Positions 43,305 to 54,414 of a stretch of DNA of 64,000 bases are shown in pieces. The notes below the pieces were generated by a model. It was not told the DNA's origin. It did no database searches and saw only the letters and a list, made by a program, of their open reading frames with translations. Position numbers and translations under genes: made by a program. Every line of letters begins with the position of its first letter. Within the stretch, counting starts at the first letter, position 1. The stretch lies in contig NZ_LT629784.1 of assembly GCF_900105595.1 (NCBI RefSeq), positions 4,197,001-4,261,000 on the forward strand, given 5' to 3'. The DNA comes from Stappia sp. ES.058. Lineage in GTDB: Bacteria > Pseudomonadota > Alphaproteobacteria > Rhizobiales > Stappiaceae.

Positions 43305-43341
43305 TGTGGCGCGCAACACTGTGGCGCCATGGCGCGCAACA
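43305..43341. promoter_or_regulatory. Repeated TGTGGCGCGCAACA-type sites, likely enhancer (UAS)
   Basis: TGTGGCGCGCAACA (43305-43318) is an imperfect dyad. A half-site TGTGGCGC follows at 43320 and a second TGGCGCGCAACA at 43330-43341. They lie about 100-150 bases upstream of the -24 element, where activators of sigma-54 bind. Binding by the activator encoded at 43391-45328 is inferred. Confidence 0.6.
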
Positions 43342-43390
43342 GCAAGGGTCGGCCGGTCGCGGGCCGGGGGAGCGGCCCGAAAGGGGCGTG

Positions 43391-45328
43391 TCAGGTCCTC
43401 AGGCCAAGGCGGCGCATGCGGCGGTAGACGGTGGTGCGGTCGACGCCCAGATGCCGGGCGGCGGCGCTGATGTTGCCGTCGCAGACCGCCAGCACGCCGG
43501 CAAGTTCGGATGCGTTCGTCACCGCGCCTGGCCGGCGCGGCATCGTCTCGGGCGGAGCGGCGGGCGCGGTCTCGCGGGGTGGATGCTCGCCCGGATCCGG
43601 CAGATCATCCGGAGTGATTGTCGCATCCTCGCACATCGCCGCCGCGACGTTGAGGACATTGACGAGTTCGCGAATGTTGCCCGGCCAGTCGCGGCGGATC
43701 AGGGCGAGCCGCGCCGCCGGGTCCAGCCGGGGGCGCCGGCTGCGTCCATCGCCGAGCCCGGCAAGAAGCCGGTCGAGCAGCCACTCGAAGTCGGTGCGCG
43801 CGCGCAAGGGCGGCAATGCCAGCGTGGCTGCGGCAACGCGGTAGAAAAGATCGTGGCGGAACCGCCCCGTTTCCAGCAGCGCGGCGAGGTCCTGGTTGGT
43901 CGCGGAGATCGTCTTCACCCGCACCGGCCGTGCCCGCGCCTCGCCGAGCCGGGTCACTTCGCCTTCGGAGAGCACGCGCAACAGCCGGCCCTGCAGGGCG
44001 AGCGGCATGTCGCCGATTTCATCCAGAAACAGCACGCCGCCATTGGCTTCCTCGATCAGCCCCGGGCGGCCTTTCGACAGGGCTCCGGAAAAGGCGCCCG
44101 GTGCATGGCCGAACAATTCGCCCTCGATCAGCGCTTCGGGTATGGCGGCGCAATTCACCGCGACGAAGGGACCGGCTTTTTTCCGGCTCTGGTGCAGGGC
44201 GCGCGCCAGCCGTTCCTTTCCGCTGCCGGTCTCTCCGGTGATCAGGATCGGCAGCGGCTCGTCGGCAAGCCGCGCCGCCTTGAGCTGAAGCGCTTTCATG
44301 GCCGCGTCGTCGCCGCACAGTTGCTGGAGCGGCGCGGGGATCGCGTGTCCGCTCGTCCTTGCGGTCTGCCGCAGGTTCGTTGGCGCGATCGCATGGCAGA
44401 AGATCGCCGAACCGTCCTTCAGCCGGGCAATGCGGTCTTCCGCCGCGCGTCCGCGTGTCAGCGCCGGCAGGTCGTCGATGCCGATGTCGAAGAAATCGCT
44501 GAGCGGCGCGCCGACATAGGCGGAGGGTGCGCGCAGCCCCTTGCCGTCGGCCCGGCCCAGGATCGAGGCCGCGTCATGGGTGAGGCCGATGATCCGTCCG
44601 GAAGCGTCGAGCGCGATGGCGGCTTCCGGGTCGACGTCGAGAAACTCCGGCGAATGGGCGAGCCGCAACACCCAGTCGCGCCGCATGGTCGCCATCAGGT
44701 TGGCCAGTTCGATGCGGCGCACCGAGGCGGTCACCAGATGCAGCGCCAGGTGCTGGCTCGCCTTGGGTTGCGGCGAGCGCAGCAGCGAGATGTCGAGCAC
44801 GGCGGAAAGATTTCCGCCGGTGTCGAAGATTGGCGCGGCGGTGCAGCTCAGCGGCGTGTGGGCGACATCGAAGTGGTCGCTTTGGTGAATGGTCATCGGC
44901 TGGCCGGTGGCGATGCAGGCGCCGACCCCGCAGGTGCCGACGAGGTCTTCCGACCAGTCGGCGCCGAGATACAGCCCGGCGCGACGCAGGTCGTCCTCGA
45001 AGGCCGGATCGCCGAAATAGTCGACCGTGATCCCGGCGCGATCCGCCAGCAGAAGCACATAGTTCTGTCCCGCCACCTGGCGGAACAGGTTTTCAAGGCC
45101 GCTGCGGGCAATCGAGATCAGCCGCTCCGACTGCTCGCGATGCGCGCGCAACTGGTTGTCGGGCACGATATAGGCCGGTTTCGACCGGGCGGGGTCCAGC
45201 CCGTGCTCGCGCACGCAGCGTTTCCAGGACGCCACGACAACGTCGTCGCGAGTCGATACCTGCCCGCTCAGGACGCGTTCGATTTCGGTGATATGCGCCA
45301 CCTGGGGCGATGAGGATCTCTGTCCCAT
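43391..45328 (-). CDS. Sigma-54-dependent activator with GAF domain, AcoR type
   Basis: A 645-residue enhancer-binding protein. Residues about 60-210 form a GAF-type sensory domain (VGTCGVGACIATGQPM), residues 230-320 a PAS-like region, 340-570 the AAA+ domain with Walker A GETGSGKE (365-372) and Walker B GGVLFLDEIGD (430-440), and the C-terminus a Fis-type HTH (NISAAARHLGVDRTTVYRRMRRL). The sigma-54 contact loop reads GAFSGA (411-416) instead of GAFTGA, a conservative change. AcoR-type proteins sense small alcohols, ketones or aromatics. The likely target is the adjacent flavoprotein gene, 279 bases downstream on the same strand. The start at 45328 (MGQRSS) is preferred to 45385. Confidence 0.9.
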   Translation of the reverse strand: MGQRSSSPQVAHITEIERVLSGQVSTRDDVVVASWKRCVREHGLDPARSKPAYIVPDNQLRAHREQSERLISIARSGLENLFRQVAGQNYVLLLADRAGITVDYFGDPAFEDDLRRAGLYLGADWSEDLVGTCGVGACIATGQPMTIHQSDHFDVAHTPLSCTAAPIFDTGGNLSAVLDISLLRSPQPKASQHLALHLVTASVRRIELANLMATMRRDWVLRLAHSPEFLDVDPEAAIALDASGRIIGLTHDAASILGRADGKGLRAPSAYVGAPLSDFFDIGIDDLPALTRGRAAEDRIARLKDGSAIFCHAIAPTNLRQTARTSGHAIPAPLQQLCGDDAAMKALQLKAARLADEPLPILITGETGSGKERLARALHQSRKKAGPFVAVNCAAIPEALIEGELFGHAPGAFSGALSKGRPGLIEEANGGVLFLDEIGDMPLALQGRLLRVLSEGEVTRLGEARARPVRVKTISATNQDLAALLETGRFRHDLFYRVAAATLALPPLRARTDFEWLLDRLLAGLGDGRSRRPRLDPAARLALIRRDWPGNIRELVNVLNVAAAMCEDATITPDDLPDPGEHPPRETAPAAPPETMPRRPGAVTNASELAGVLAVCDGNISAAARHLGVDRTTVYRRMRRLGLRT

Positions 45329-45491
45329 GATCGACCGTCCGCTCCTCCCGTTCGCGGATCCAATCGTCAAAGTAGAGCACGGCACGGCTTCTCGCGTCCA
45401 CTCTCAACGCGGCGGACGGATCCGGGGACTGTTCGGGGAAGGGGCGGCCGCGGGCCCGACAGACGGTTGCGGCGTGGCAAACCGTTTCAAG

Positions 45492-46133
45492 TCAGGGATA
45501 GAGACGTTCGGTCGTCCAGGATCCTTCCGGCGTATCGCGGCGGAAGATGTGCCGGTCATGAAGGCGGAAGGGTTTGTCCATCCAAAACTCGATGTAGACC
45601 GGCCTGATCCGGTATCCGGTCCAGTGCGGCGGGCGCGGCACCTCACTGAGGCCAAAGCGGGCGGCCTGGCGCGCCACGGCCTTTTCCAGCGCGAAGCGGC
45701 TTTCCAGCGGGCGCGACTGCTGGCTCGCCCAGGCGCCGATGCGGCTGTCGCGGGCACGCGAGGCGAAATAGGCGTCGGCTTCGCCATCGGACACGCGTTC
45801 GACGGGCCCGCGGAAGCGCACCTGACGGCGCAGCGACTTCCAGTGCAGCACGCCGGCGGCCTGCATGTTTTGGGAAAGCTCGACGCCCTTTTGCGATTCC
45901 GTGTTGGTGTAGAAGACGAAACCGGCGGTGTCGAACCCCTTCAGCAGAACCATGCGCACGTCCGGCAGTCCGTCGGCGCCGGAGGTGGCGAGCGCCATCG
46001 CGTTCGCGTCGTTCGGCTCCTTCGTTTCCGCCAGCGCCAGCCATTCCCCGAACAGCGTGAAAGGGTCGCCCTCGGCAACGCGGTTCTCAAGGTCCCTGGC
46101 GTCTCGTTCGGCGGTGTCGGCATCGCGCGTCAT
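45492..46133 (-). CDS. pdxH: Pyridoxine/pyridoxamine 5'-phosphate oxidase
   Basis: A 213-residue FMN enzyme that oxidises PNP or PMP to pyridoxal 5'-phosphate, in the synthesis and salvage of the cofactor used by the aminotransferases and lyase in this window. [32 protein letters not shown] and [19 protein letters not shown] form the FMN site, and the C-terminal WTTERLYP is the family ending. The start at 46133 fits the usual length of about 210-220. It stands alone, with no operon partners. Confidence 0.95.
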   Translation of the reverse strand: MTRDADTAERDARDLENRVAEGDPFTLFGEWLALAETKEPNDANAMALATSGADGLPDVRMVLLKGFDTAGFVFYTNTESQKGVELSQNMQAAGVLHWKSLRRQVRFRGPVERVSDGEADAYFASRARDSRIGAWASQQSRPLESRFALEKAVARQAARFGLSEVPRPPHWTGYRIRPVYIEFWMDKPFRLHDRHIFRRDTPEGSWTTERLYP

Positions 46134-46309
46134 CTCGGGTCCTGACCTTCTCTTCAAAGCGGGCGGATCTGTCTGGCGGGAAGCGGTCGCGACGTGTCGC
46201 GACCGTTCGTTGCCTATGTATAGCGTGTGTTCCGTCAACGGCCAGAGCGGAACCGGGCTTTGCTCCCAAACGGCGTGGGTGAAGATCCAGTGCCCCGATG
46301 TGCGGGGCC

Positions 46310-47164
46310 TTAGCGGAAGAGCAGCACCGGAACCTTGCAGGAGCGGATCATCTCCGTCGTCGTCGAGCCGATGATCAGCGAGCGAATGCGCGAATGGCCG
46401 TAGGCGCCCATCACCAGCAGGTCGATGTCTTCGGAATCCACCGTCGCCGCAATGGCCGCATCCGCCTGGCCCTGCACGATGCCGGCGCGCACCTCGTAGC
46501 CGCCGGCTTCCAGCGTCGCGGTGGCGTTGTCGAGCTTGCGGCGGGTTTCGGCGTTGTCGGCACCGACGGTCAGCAGCCGGCATTCCAGCCCGGCAAAGAT
46601 CCTGGAGCGGGCGATGTGGTCGATCGCCTTCATGCTGCTCGTGCCGCCGTCATAGGCGACCAGAAACCGCTTGATCGGCTTGAAGGCACGCGCGGCGACC
46701 AACACCGGCCGGGTCGAGGATCGCACGATGCGCTCCAGGTTCGAGCCGAGGTGCAGCTTGGCGAAATCCGCCGCCTCGCCACGCTTGCCGATGACGACGA
46801 GGTCCGCGTCGGCCTCCACATCCGCCAGCGTTTCGACGATGTCGCCGGTGCGCAGCCGTGTGGTCACGTCGCTGATGCCGTCCTCCTCCAGGAAGCGCTT
46901 TGCGTCGTCGAGAATCGCGCGGCCGCGCTTTTGCGACAGTTTCGCCATTTGCGCATCGAGGTCGGACAGTTCGTTGAGGAGGGTGGTTCGGGCCCCGAGC
47001 GCGATGTTGCCGGAAAGGTTCGCGGCCCCGCCTTCCGCCTGGCGGCGGCCGAGCACATGCAGCACCTCCACCGAGGCGTCGTTGCGCTTGGCGATCCAGG
47101 CGGCGTGGTCGCACACGCTGTGGGAATAAAGCGAGCCATCCACCAGGGCGATCAGCTTCGACAT
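46310..47164 (-). CDS. Universal stress protein with two UspA domains
   Basis: A 284-residue tandem UspA protein. The second domain carries the ATP-binding motif G-x2-G-x9-G-S ([22 protein letters not shown]); the first ([15 protein letters not shown]) is less conserved at the nucleotide site ([12 protein letters not shown]). It lies 31 bases after the SulP transporter gene on the same strand, so the two are probably co-expressed. USP partners of SulP transporters are seen in other bacteria and may regulate the transporter. Confidence 0.88.
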   Translation of the reverse strand: MSKLIALVDGSLYSHSVCDHAAWIAKRNDASVEVLHVLGRRQAEGGAANLSGNIALGARTTLLNELSDLDAQMAKLSQKRGRAILDDAKRFLEEDGISDVTTRLRTGDIVETLADVEADADLVVIGKRGEAADFAKLHLGSNLERIVRSSTRPVLVAARAFKPIKRFLVAYDGGTSSMKAIDHIARSRIFAGLECRLLTVGADNAETRRKLDNATATLEAGGYEVRAGIVQGQADAAIAATVDSEDIDLLVMGAYGHSRIRSLIIGSTTTEMIRSCKVPVLLFR

Positions 47165-47195
47165 GTTGCAGTCCTTTTCGGTGTCGGTTTCGCTC

Positions 47196-48680
47196 TCAGT
47201 GGCCCATCAGCCGCTCGAGCGCGTCCGGCTTGTCGTGCAGGGCGAGCTTGTCGACGATGGTCTCGCTCGCTTCGTTGATGCCGACGATTTCCACGTCGGC
47301 GCCCTCGCGGCGGAACTTCAACACCACCATGTCGAGCGCGGCAACCGCCGAGATGTCCCAGATGTGCGCGCGGCTCACGTCGATCGTGACCCGTTCCAGC
47401 ACTTCCTTGAAGTCGAAGGCGGCGGTGAAGGCGTCGGCGGAGGCGAAGAACACCTGCCCCTCGACCAGATAGGCGCGGGCCCGTCCGTCGTCGGACAGCG
47501 TCGAGGTGACACGGAAGATCTGTGCGATCTTCCAGGCGAAGAAGATGCCCGACAAGAGCACACCGATCACCACGCCGATGGCGAGATTGTGGGTCACGAC
47601 GACGCCGGCGACCGTGGCCACCATAACGATGGAGGAGGAGCGGGGATGGTCGCGCAGGTTCTTGATCGACGACCAGCTGAACGTGCCGATCGACACCATG
47701 ATCATGATCGCGACGAGCGCAGGCATGGGGATCTGTTTCACCCAGTCGCCGAGCACGACGATCAGGAAGAGCAGGATCACGCCGGCGGCGAAGGTCGACA
47801 GCCGTCCCCGGCCGCCCGATTTCACGTTGATCATCGACTGGCCGATCATCGCGCAGCCCGCCATGCCGCCGATGAAGCCGGTGGCGGTGTTGGCGACGCC
47901 CTGGCCGATGCATTCCTGGTTCTTGTCGCTGTTGGTGTCGGTGAGATCGTCGACGATGGAGGCCGTCATCAGCGATTCCAGCAGGCCGACGGCGGCGACG
48001 GCTGCGGAATAGGGCAGGATGATCATCAGCGTTTCCAGCGTCAGCGGGATTTGCGGCAGCAGGAAGATGGGCAGCGTGTCGGGCAGTTCGCCCATGTCGC
48101 CGACGGTGCGTACGTCGAAGCCGAAAAAGATCGCCGCTGCCGTCAAGACGAGAATGCAGACCAGCGGCGAGGGCACCGCCGTGGTCAGGCGCGGAAACAG
48201 GTAGATGATCGCAAGGCCGGCGGCGACCATCGCATAGGTCAGCCAGGTCACACCGATCAGTTCCGGCAATTGCGCCATGAAAATCAGGATCGCCAGCGCA
48301 TTGACGAAGCCGGTCATCACGGAACGCGAGACGAAGCGCATCACGTCGCCGAGCCGGAGCATGCCCGCGACGATCTGCATGAGCCCGGCGAGCACGGTGG
48401 CGGCGAGCAGGTATTGCAGCCCGTGCTCCTTGACCAGCGTGACCATCAAAACGGCCGTGGCCGCGGTCGCGGCGGAGATCATGCCCGGACGTCCGCCGAC
48501 GATTGCGGTGATCACGGCGATCGAGAAGGACGCATAGAGGCCGACCTTGGGATCGACGCCGGCGATGATGGAAAAGGCGATGGCCTCGGGAATCAGGGCC
48601 AGTGCCACCACCAGGCCTGCGACCAGATCGCGACGCACATTGCCGGTCCACTGGTCGCGGTAGGCGAGGAGTGAGAACAT
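47196..48680 (-). CDS. SulP/SLC26-family anion transporter with STAS domain
   Basis: A 494-residue membrane protein with about 12-14 spans: [36 protein letters not shown] is the SulP opening, and [26 protein letters not shown] the conserved middle. A C-terminal cytoplasmic STAS domain runs from about 385 ([19 protein letters not shown]). Family members carry sulfate, bicarbonate or dicarboxylates with proton or sodium. With dabAB 6 kb away bicarbonate is possible, but the sequence does not settle it. The start at 48680 ([11 protein letters not shown]) is chosen by family fit; its Shine-Dalgarno is weak. Confidence 0.88.
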   Translation of the reverse strand: MFSLLAYRDQWTGNVRRDLVAGLVVALALIPEAIAFSIIAGVDPKVGLYASFSIAVITAIVGGRPGMISAATAATAVLMVTLVKEHGLQYLLAATVLAGLMQIVAGMLRLGDVMRFVSRSVMTGFVNALAILIFMAQLPELIGVTWLTYAMVAAGLAIIYLFPRLTTAVPSPLVCILVLTAAAIFFGFDVRTVGDMGELPDTLPIFLLPQIPLTLETLMIILPYSAAVAAVGLLESLMTASIVDDLTDTNSDKNQECIGQGVANTATGFIGGMAGCAMIGQSMINVKSGGRGRLSTFAAGVILLFLIVVLGDWVKQIPMPALVAIMIMVSIGTFSWSSIKNLRDHPRSSSIVMVATVAGVVVTHNLAIGVVIGVLLSGIFFAWKIAQIFRVTSTLSDDGRARAYLVEGQVFFASADAFTAAFDFKEVLERVTIDVSRAHIWDISAVAALDMVVLKFRREGADVEIVGINEASETIVDKLALHDKPDALERLMGH

Positions 48681-49121
48681 GAAGCATCCAATTCTGTGCG
48701 CGCGATTAAGGGCCGCCGACACGTGTCGTTGTGGATTGATGGGCGCAGGGAACGGTCGGGGCGCGACAGATCCGCCTGCGCCCCGCGATCGCGTGGGTTT
48801 TAGGGCGAAGCCTGCTGCATTGCAACAACACGGCGCACCGCGAGGGGCGACCCACTTTGCCACAGGCAGCGGAGACGGGAAACGGCGGGCGGACCCGTGG
48901 CGGCGCGAAGCCGGTCGGCGCCTGTGCCTTGCGGTGCGCCGAGCAGCCACTTATATAGCGAGCACATCTTGTCACCAGGCGCCTGCGCATCACATCGTAG
49001 GGGCTTCGGGGACAAATCCGAATGCATTGATACAAAGCACTCGCATCAGGACGCACTGACATAGGGACCGGCCCGATGCCGCAACGGGTCCGACCGGTCT
49101 GCTGACAAGGAGAAGTAAGAA
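48681..49121. other. 441-base gap between divergent SulP and dnaK genes; no gene supported
   Basis: No convincing coding region. The right half holds a heat-shock-type promoter (48928-48956), and AAGGAGAAG lies before dnaK. The left half must hold the SulP/USP promoter, but no clear -35/-10 pair was seen. Confidence 0.6.
48928..48956 (+). promoter_or_regulatory. RpoH-type heat-shock promoter for dnaK
   Basis: CTTG at 48928-48931 is followed after 18 bases by CTTATAT at 48950-48956, close to the alphaproteobacterial sigma-32 pattern (CTTG about 17 bases before CyTATnT). Transcription would start near 48964, leaving a leader of about 155 bases before dnaK. Confidence 0.55.
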
Positions 49122-51056
<1,935 letters not shown>

Positions 51057-51070
51057 TCGACGAACCGAAC

Positions 51071-51099
51071 CGGCGCAGTCCCCATCAGGGGCTGCGCCG
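51071..51099 (+). terminator. Hairpin after dnaK
   Basis: CGGCGCAG at 51071-51078 and CTGCGCCG at 51092-51099 pair perfectly, with an inner CCCC/GGGG stem, one bulged T and an ATCA loop. TCTTCGTTT follows, a weak U-tract. Partial termination between dnaK and the downstream genes is likely. Confidence 0.7.
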
Positions 51100-51159
51100 T
51101 CTTCGTTTGCGGCCCGGCCGCTTTTCTCGACACTTCTAACGGAACTGGGACACGGGGGC

Positions 51160-52023
51160 ATGACGCCGCGTTCGCTCGATCCTCCCTTTGGTGCCTATGC
51201 CTTTTCCGGGCCGCTGGAATCCGTTCGCCGGATCGCGGCGCTCATGCCGCGCAACCGTTTCGGGCGGCTGTGCGTTTCCGCGATCCGCCGATTGTGCGTT
51301 CGCGGCCGTCCCGGTCCTTTCGATGTCGAGGTGTTTCCCACCATCCGCGCCCGGCTCTATCCGGCGTCCAACCGATGCGAGAAGCGGGCCGTCGCCGGCG
51401 TTCAGCTCTTCGATTTCGGCGAGCGTGGAGCTCTGCGCGATGCGCTGTCCGGGTCGGAGACGTCGCCGTTTGTCTTCGTCGACCTCGGCGCCAATGTCGG
51501 GCTCTACAGCCTGTGGATGGTTTCCGTCGCCCGTGCGGTGAAGCGCCCGTTTCAGGGACTGGCGGTCGAGCCTGACCCGGAGACCCGTGCGCGTCTTGAG
51601 ACCAATCTCGCCGCGTCCGGCGCGTCGGGGGATGTCGCTGTTGCACCCGTTGCGGTCGGCGAGACCGCCGGCCGGGGAACAATCGTGGCGCACGGCCAGA
51701 ACCGGGGCGAGCACATGGTTCGCGCGGCCGAGACCGCAGACACCGACACCGTAGAGATCCTTACCGTGCAGGACATCTGCGCGCGGCACGGGATCGCGCG
51801 GATCGATGCGATGAAAATTGATCTCGAAGGCCATGACGAGGGCGCGTTGCGCGGTCTGTTTGGCGCCGCGCCGCAAACGCTGTGGCCGGAACTGATCGTC
51901 GTGGAAGCCGGCAAGGGATCCGAACTGCCTCCGGTGGTGCGCCTTTGCCTCGACAATGGATACCGGCTCGATCGCCGCACGCGGTTGAACGCGCTGCTGA
52001 CGCGCGCGTCCCGCCCAAGCTGA
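51160..52023 (+). CDS. FkbM-family SAM-dependent methyltransferase
   Basis: A 287-residue class-I methyltransferase of the FkbM family. FVDLGANVGLYSLW is the SAM-binding motif I, AVEPDPETRARLETNL motif II and KIDLEGHDEGALRGL the FkbM hallmark. Family members O-methylate sugars, often on lipopolysaccharide or glycolipids. It sits between dnaK and dnaJ, with 12 bases to dnaJ. There is no known link to the chaperone pair. The start at 51160 follows a G-rich Shine-Dalgarno; the frame is open upstream into dnaK, but that part is antisense-like and lacks homology. Confidence 0.85.
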   Translation: MTPRSLDPPFGAYAFSGPLESVRRIAALMPRNRFGRLCVSAIRRLCVRGRPGPFDVEVFPTIRARLYPASNRCEKRAVAGVQLFDFGERGALRDALSGSETSPFVFVDLGANVGLYSLWMVSVARAVKRPFQGLAVEPDPETRARLETNLAASGASGDVAVAPVAVGETAGRGTIVAHGQNRGEHMVRAAETADTDTVEILTVQDICARHGIARIDAMKIDLEGHDEGALRGLFGAAPQTLWPELIVVEAGKGSELPPVVRLCLDNGYRLDRRTRLNALLTRASRPS

Positions 52024-52035
52024 TGGAACGACCGA

Positions 52036-53163
52036 ATGGAAAAGCGTGATTACTACGAGGTTCTGGGCGTCTCCCGCGATGCCGACGGCACGGTGCTGAA
52101 AAGCGCCTATCGCAAGCTCGCGATGCAATACCATCCCGACCGCAATCCCGGCGATGCCGAAGCCGAGGGCCGCTTCAAGGAAGTGAGCGAGGCCTATGAC
52201 ACGCTGAAGGACAGCCAGAAGCGTGCCGCCTATGACCGCTTCGGCCATGCCGCCTTTGAAAACGGCGGGTTCGGGGCGCAGGGCGGCGGCCATCCGGGCG
52301 ACTTCGCCTCCGCAATGTCCGACATCTTCGACGAGTTCTTCGGCATGGGCGGGGGGCGCCGCGCCGGCGGCCGCGATCGCGGCGCGGACCTGCGCTACAA
52401 TCTCGAGATCTCGCTGGAAGATGCCTTCACCGGCAAGTCGGTCGAGATTGATGTTCCGACCTCGGTGTCCTGCGAGGCCTGTTCCGGGTCGGGCGCCAAG
52501 CCTGGCAGTTCGCCGACCACCTGCCGCACCTGTGGCGGCGCCGGGCGGGTCCGTGCCTCGCAGGGTTTCTTTACGCTCGAACGGGCCTGCGCGGCCTGTC
52601 AGGGGCGTGGGCAGGTGATCTCCGATCCTTGCGGCGACTGCGGCGGCGCCGGGCGCAAGACCGTCAACCGCAACCTGTCGGTGAGTATCCCGGCGGGGAT
52701 CGAGGACGGCACCCGTATCCGTCTTGGGGGCGAGGGCGAGGCCGGGCTGCGGGGCGGCCCCTCGGGCGATCTTTATATCTTCCTCTCCATTCGTCCGCAT
52801 GCCTTCTTCCAGCGCGACGGCGCGGATCTTTATTGCCGCGTGCCGATTTCCATGACGACGGCGGCGCTCGGCGGTCAGTTCGAGGTGCCGACGCTTGGCG
52901 GCGAGATGACCCGCGTCAAGGTTCCCGAAGGGACCCAGGCCGGCAAGCAGTTCCGGCTGCGCGGCAAGGGCATGCCGGTGATGCGGTCGCAAAGCTTCGG
53001 CGACACCTATATCCAGGTCACGGTTGAAACCCCGACGAACCTCACCAAACGCCAGCGCGAGCTGCTTGCCGAGTTCGAGGAGGAATCCTCCGGCGACACC
53101 CATCCCGAATCCCATGGTTTCTTTGCCAAGGTGAAGGACTTTCTGGACAACCTGGGAACATAG
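52036..53163 (+). CDS. dnaJ: Chaperone protein DnaJ (Hsp40)
   Basis: A 375-residue type-I J protein. The J domain (residues 1-70) has the HPD motif in [12 protein letters not shown], which stimulates the DnaK ATPase. A Gly-rich region follows, then four CxxCxGxG-type zinc repeats ([33 protein letters not shown]) and the C-terminal substrate domains. It lies 12 bases after the FkbM gene. Confidence 0.97.
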   Translation: MEKRDYYEVLGVSRDADGTVLKSAYRKLAMQYHPDRNPGDAEAEGRFKEVSEAYDTLKDSQKRAAYDRFGHAAFENGGFGAQGGGHPGDFASAMSDIFDEFFGMGGGRRAGGRDRGADLRYNLEISLEDAFTGKSVEIDVPTSVSCEACSGSGAKPGSSPTTCRTCGGAGRVRASQGFFTLERACAACQGRGQVISDPCGDCGGAGRKTVNRNLSVSIPAGIEDGTRIRLGGEGEAGLRGGPSGDLYIFLSIRPHAFFQRDGADLYCRVPISMTTAALGGQFEVPTLGGEMTRVKVPEGTQAGKQFRLRGKGMPVMRSQSFGDTYIQVTVETPTNLTKRQRELLAEFEEESSGDTHPESHGFFAKVKDFLDNLGT

Positions 53164-53258
53164 CGGGCTGCGACCGACAGGGTTCTGCGGTCGATGCCTT
53201 GAATTCGCCATGGGGTGCGCGCACTTATGGCAAAATCGTTTTTGCAAGGAATTTCAGG

Positions 53259-53864
53259 ATGCTCGAGGTTTCCGCCCGCAAGGTCAAAGGGTTTTCCGCC
53301 AAGCTTGCAGATGAGGTTCGTTTCATCCGAAGCTGGGCGGAAAACCCGCTGACAACAGGCGCCGTCAGCCCGTCCGGTCCTGATCTGACCCGTCGCATGG
53401 CGGATGTCATCGAGGTCGAGCGGACAGGTCCGGTGCTTGAAATCGGGCCCGGCACCGGCGTGGTCACCCATGCCATCCTCGAGCGCGGCATTCACCCGTC
53501 CCGCGTCATTGCGCTGGAATACAACGACGGCTTCTGCGCGCTTCTGCGTCGCCGCTACCCGGACATGACCGTGGTCCGGGGCGACGCCTACAAGCTGCGC
53601 GAGATGCTGGCCGATGTGCCGGAGGGTTCGCTCGCCAGCATCGTCTCCTCCATGCCGCTGTTTTCACGTCCGAAGAAAGAACGCCGTGCGCTCCTCATGC
53701 AGGCGTTCGAACTGCTGCCGCCGGGCGCGCCCTTCATCCAGTTTTCCTACGCGCTGGTGCCGCCGATCCCGGCCGAGCCGGAGCTGTTTTCCATCGAGCG
53801 CAGCGGCTGGATACTCCGGAACCTTCCGCCCGCACGCGTCTGGGTCTACCGCAAGACGGTGTGA
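53259..53864 (+). CDS. pmtA: Phospholipid N-methyltransferase
   Basis: A 201-residue SAM methyltransferase. VLEIGPGTGVVTHAIL is motif I, ALEYNDGFCALLRRRYP motif II, and SMPLFSRPKKERRALL matches PmtA of the rhizobial type. PmtA converts phosphatidylethanolamine to phosphatidylcholine by three methylations at the inner membrane. The start at 53259 (MLEVSARKVKG) follows AAGGAATTTCAGG. The order dnaJ-pmtA is typical of Hyphomicrobiales. The gene ends just before a perfect 22-bp inverted repeat. Confidence 0.85.
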   Translation: MLEVSARKVKGFSAKLADEVRFIRSWAENPLTTGAVSPSGPDLTRRMADVIEVERTGPVLEIGPGTGVVTHAILERGIHPSRVIALEYNDGFCALLRRRYPDMTVVRGDAYKLREMLADVPEGSLASIVSSMPLFSRPKKERRALLMQAFELLPPGAPFIQFSYALVPPIPAEPELFSIERSGWILRNLPPARVWVYRKTV

Positions 53865-53888
53865 AATCTGCAATTCGCTAACTTTCCA

Positions 53889-53937
53889 AAGCCAACACTT
53901 TCGCAAAAAGCGTTTCTTTTTGCGAAAGTGTTGGCTT
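53889..53937. repeat. Perfect 22-bp inverted repeat, 5-base loop
   Basis: The left arm is 53889-53910 (AAGCCAACAC... to ...GCAAAAAG) and the right arm 53916-53937 is its exact reverse complement; the loop is CGTTT. It lies 25 bases after pmtA at the edge of an AT-rich insert. It could be a strong two-way terminator, but the length and exactness exceed most terminators, and no U-run follows the stem. A mobile-element remnant is the alternative. Confidence 0.85.
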
Positions 53938-54027
53938 GAAAATCTTATTTGAAATTGCGTGTATTTTAATTATCGTAAAATTATAACGCGAATGAAATTT
54001 TGTTCCGTACGAATACGGAGAAGAAAT

Positions 54028-54414
54028 TTGACGTCTGTGCAGGAGATGAAAGACGAACTGCAGTCGCTTATAGACCGAGCGAAGTCCGCCGCAGAGCAAG
54101 CTGAGGCACAAAGTGCCTTGTATGCGGTAGCGGTTGCGGCTCAAACGCACAGATTGGATTTGGTGTCCGTACTGCTCGCGATCATAGCGATCCTCCTCGC
54201 AATTGGAGGGTTAGCTGGCTTTTTTGAAATTCGATATAGGGCAAGAATTGCTGCGCAAGAAACAGCTCGTAGCGAATGCCGTACTATTGCGGCTGATCTG
54301 TTGAACAATTATGTTAATGATGAATTGCCTGATAAGGTCCGAAGATCGGTTGAATTGATCTTTCAGGAAAGAGATGGAAACGGAGGCGACTATGGAGAAC
54401 AGGATACGAGTTAA
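54028..54414 (+). CDS. Small membrane protein of unknown function in AT-rich insert
   Basis: About 128 residues if it starts at TTG 54028, which has GGAG seven bases upstream; ATG 54046 is a shorter option. The N-terminal third is helical and charged (QEMKDELQSLIDRAKSAAEQAEAQS), likely coiled coil. One membrane span follows (VSVLLAIIAILLAIGGLAGFF), then a basic helical tail ending in QEREGNG-like charged residues. No family is recognised. Base use is AT-rich, unlike its neighbours, which suggests recent gain. It overlaps the ImmA/IrrE gene by 23 bases, so the two are co-translated and probably work together. Confidence 0.6.
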   Translation: MTSVQEMKDELQSLIDRAKSAAEQAEAQSALYAVAVAAQTHRLDLVSVLLAIIAILLAIGGLAGFFEIRYRARIAAQETARSECRTIAADLLNNYVNDELPDKVRRSVELIFQERDGNGGDYGEQDTS

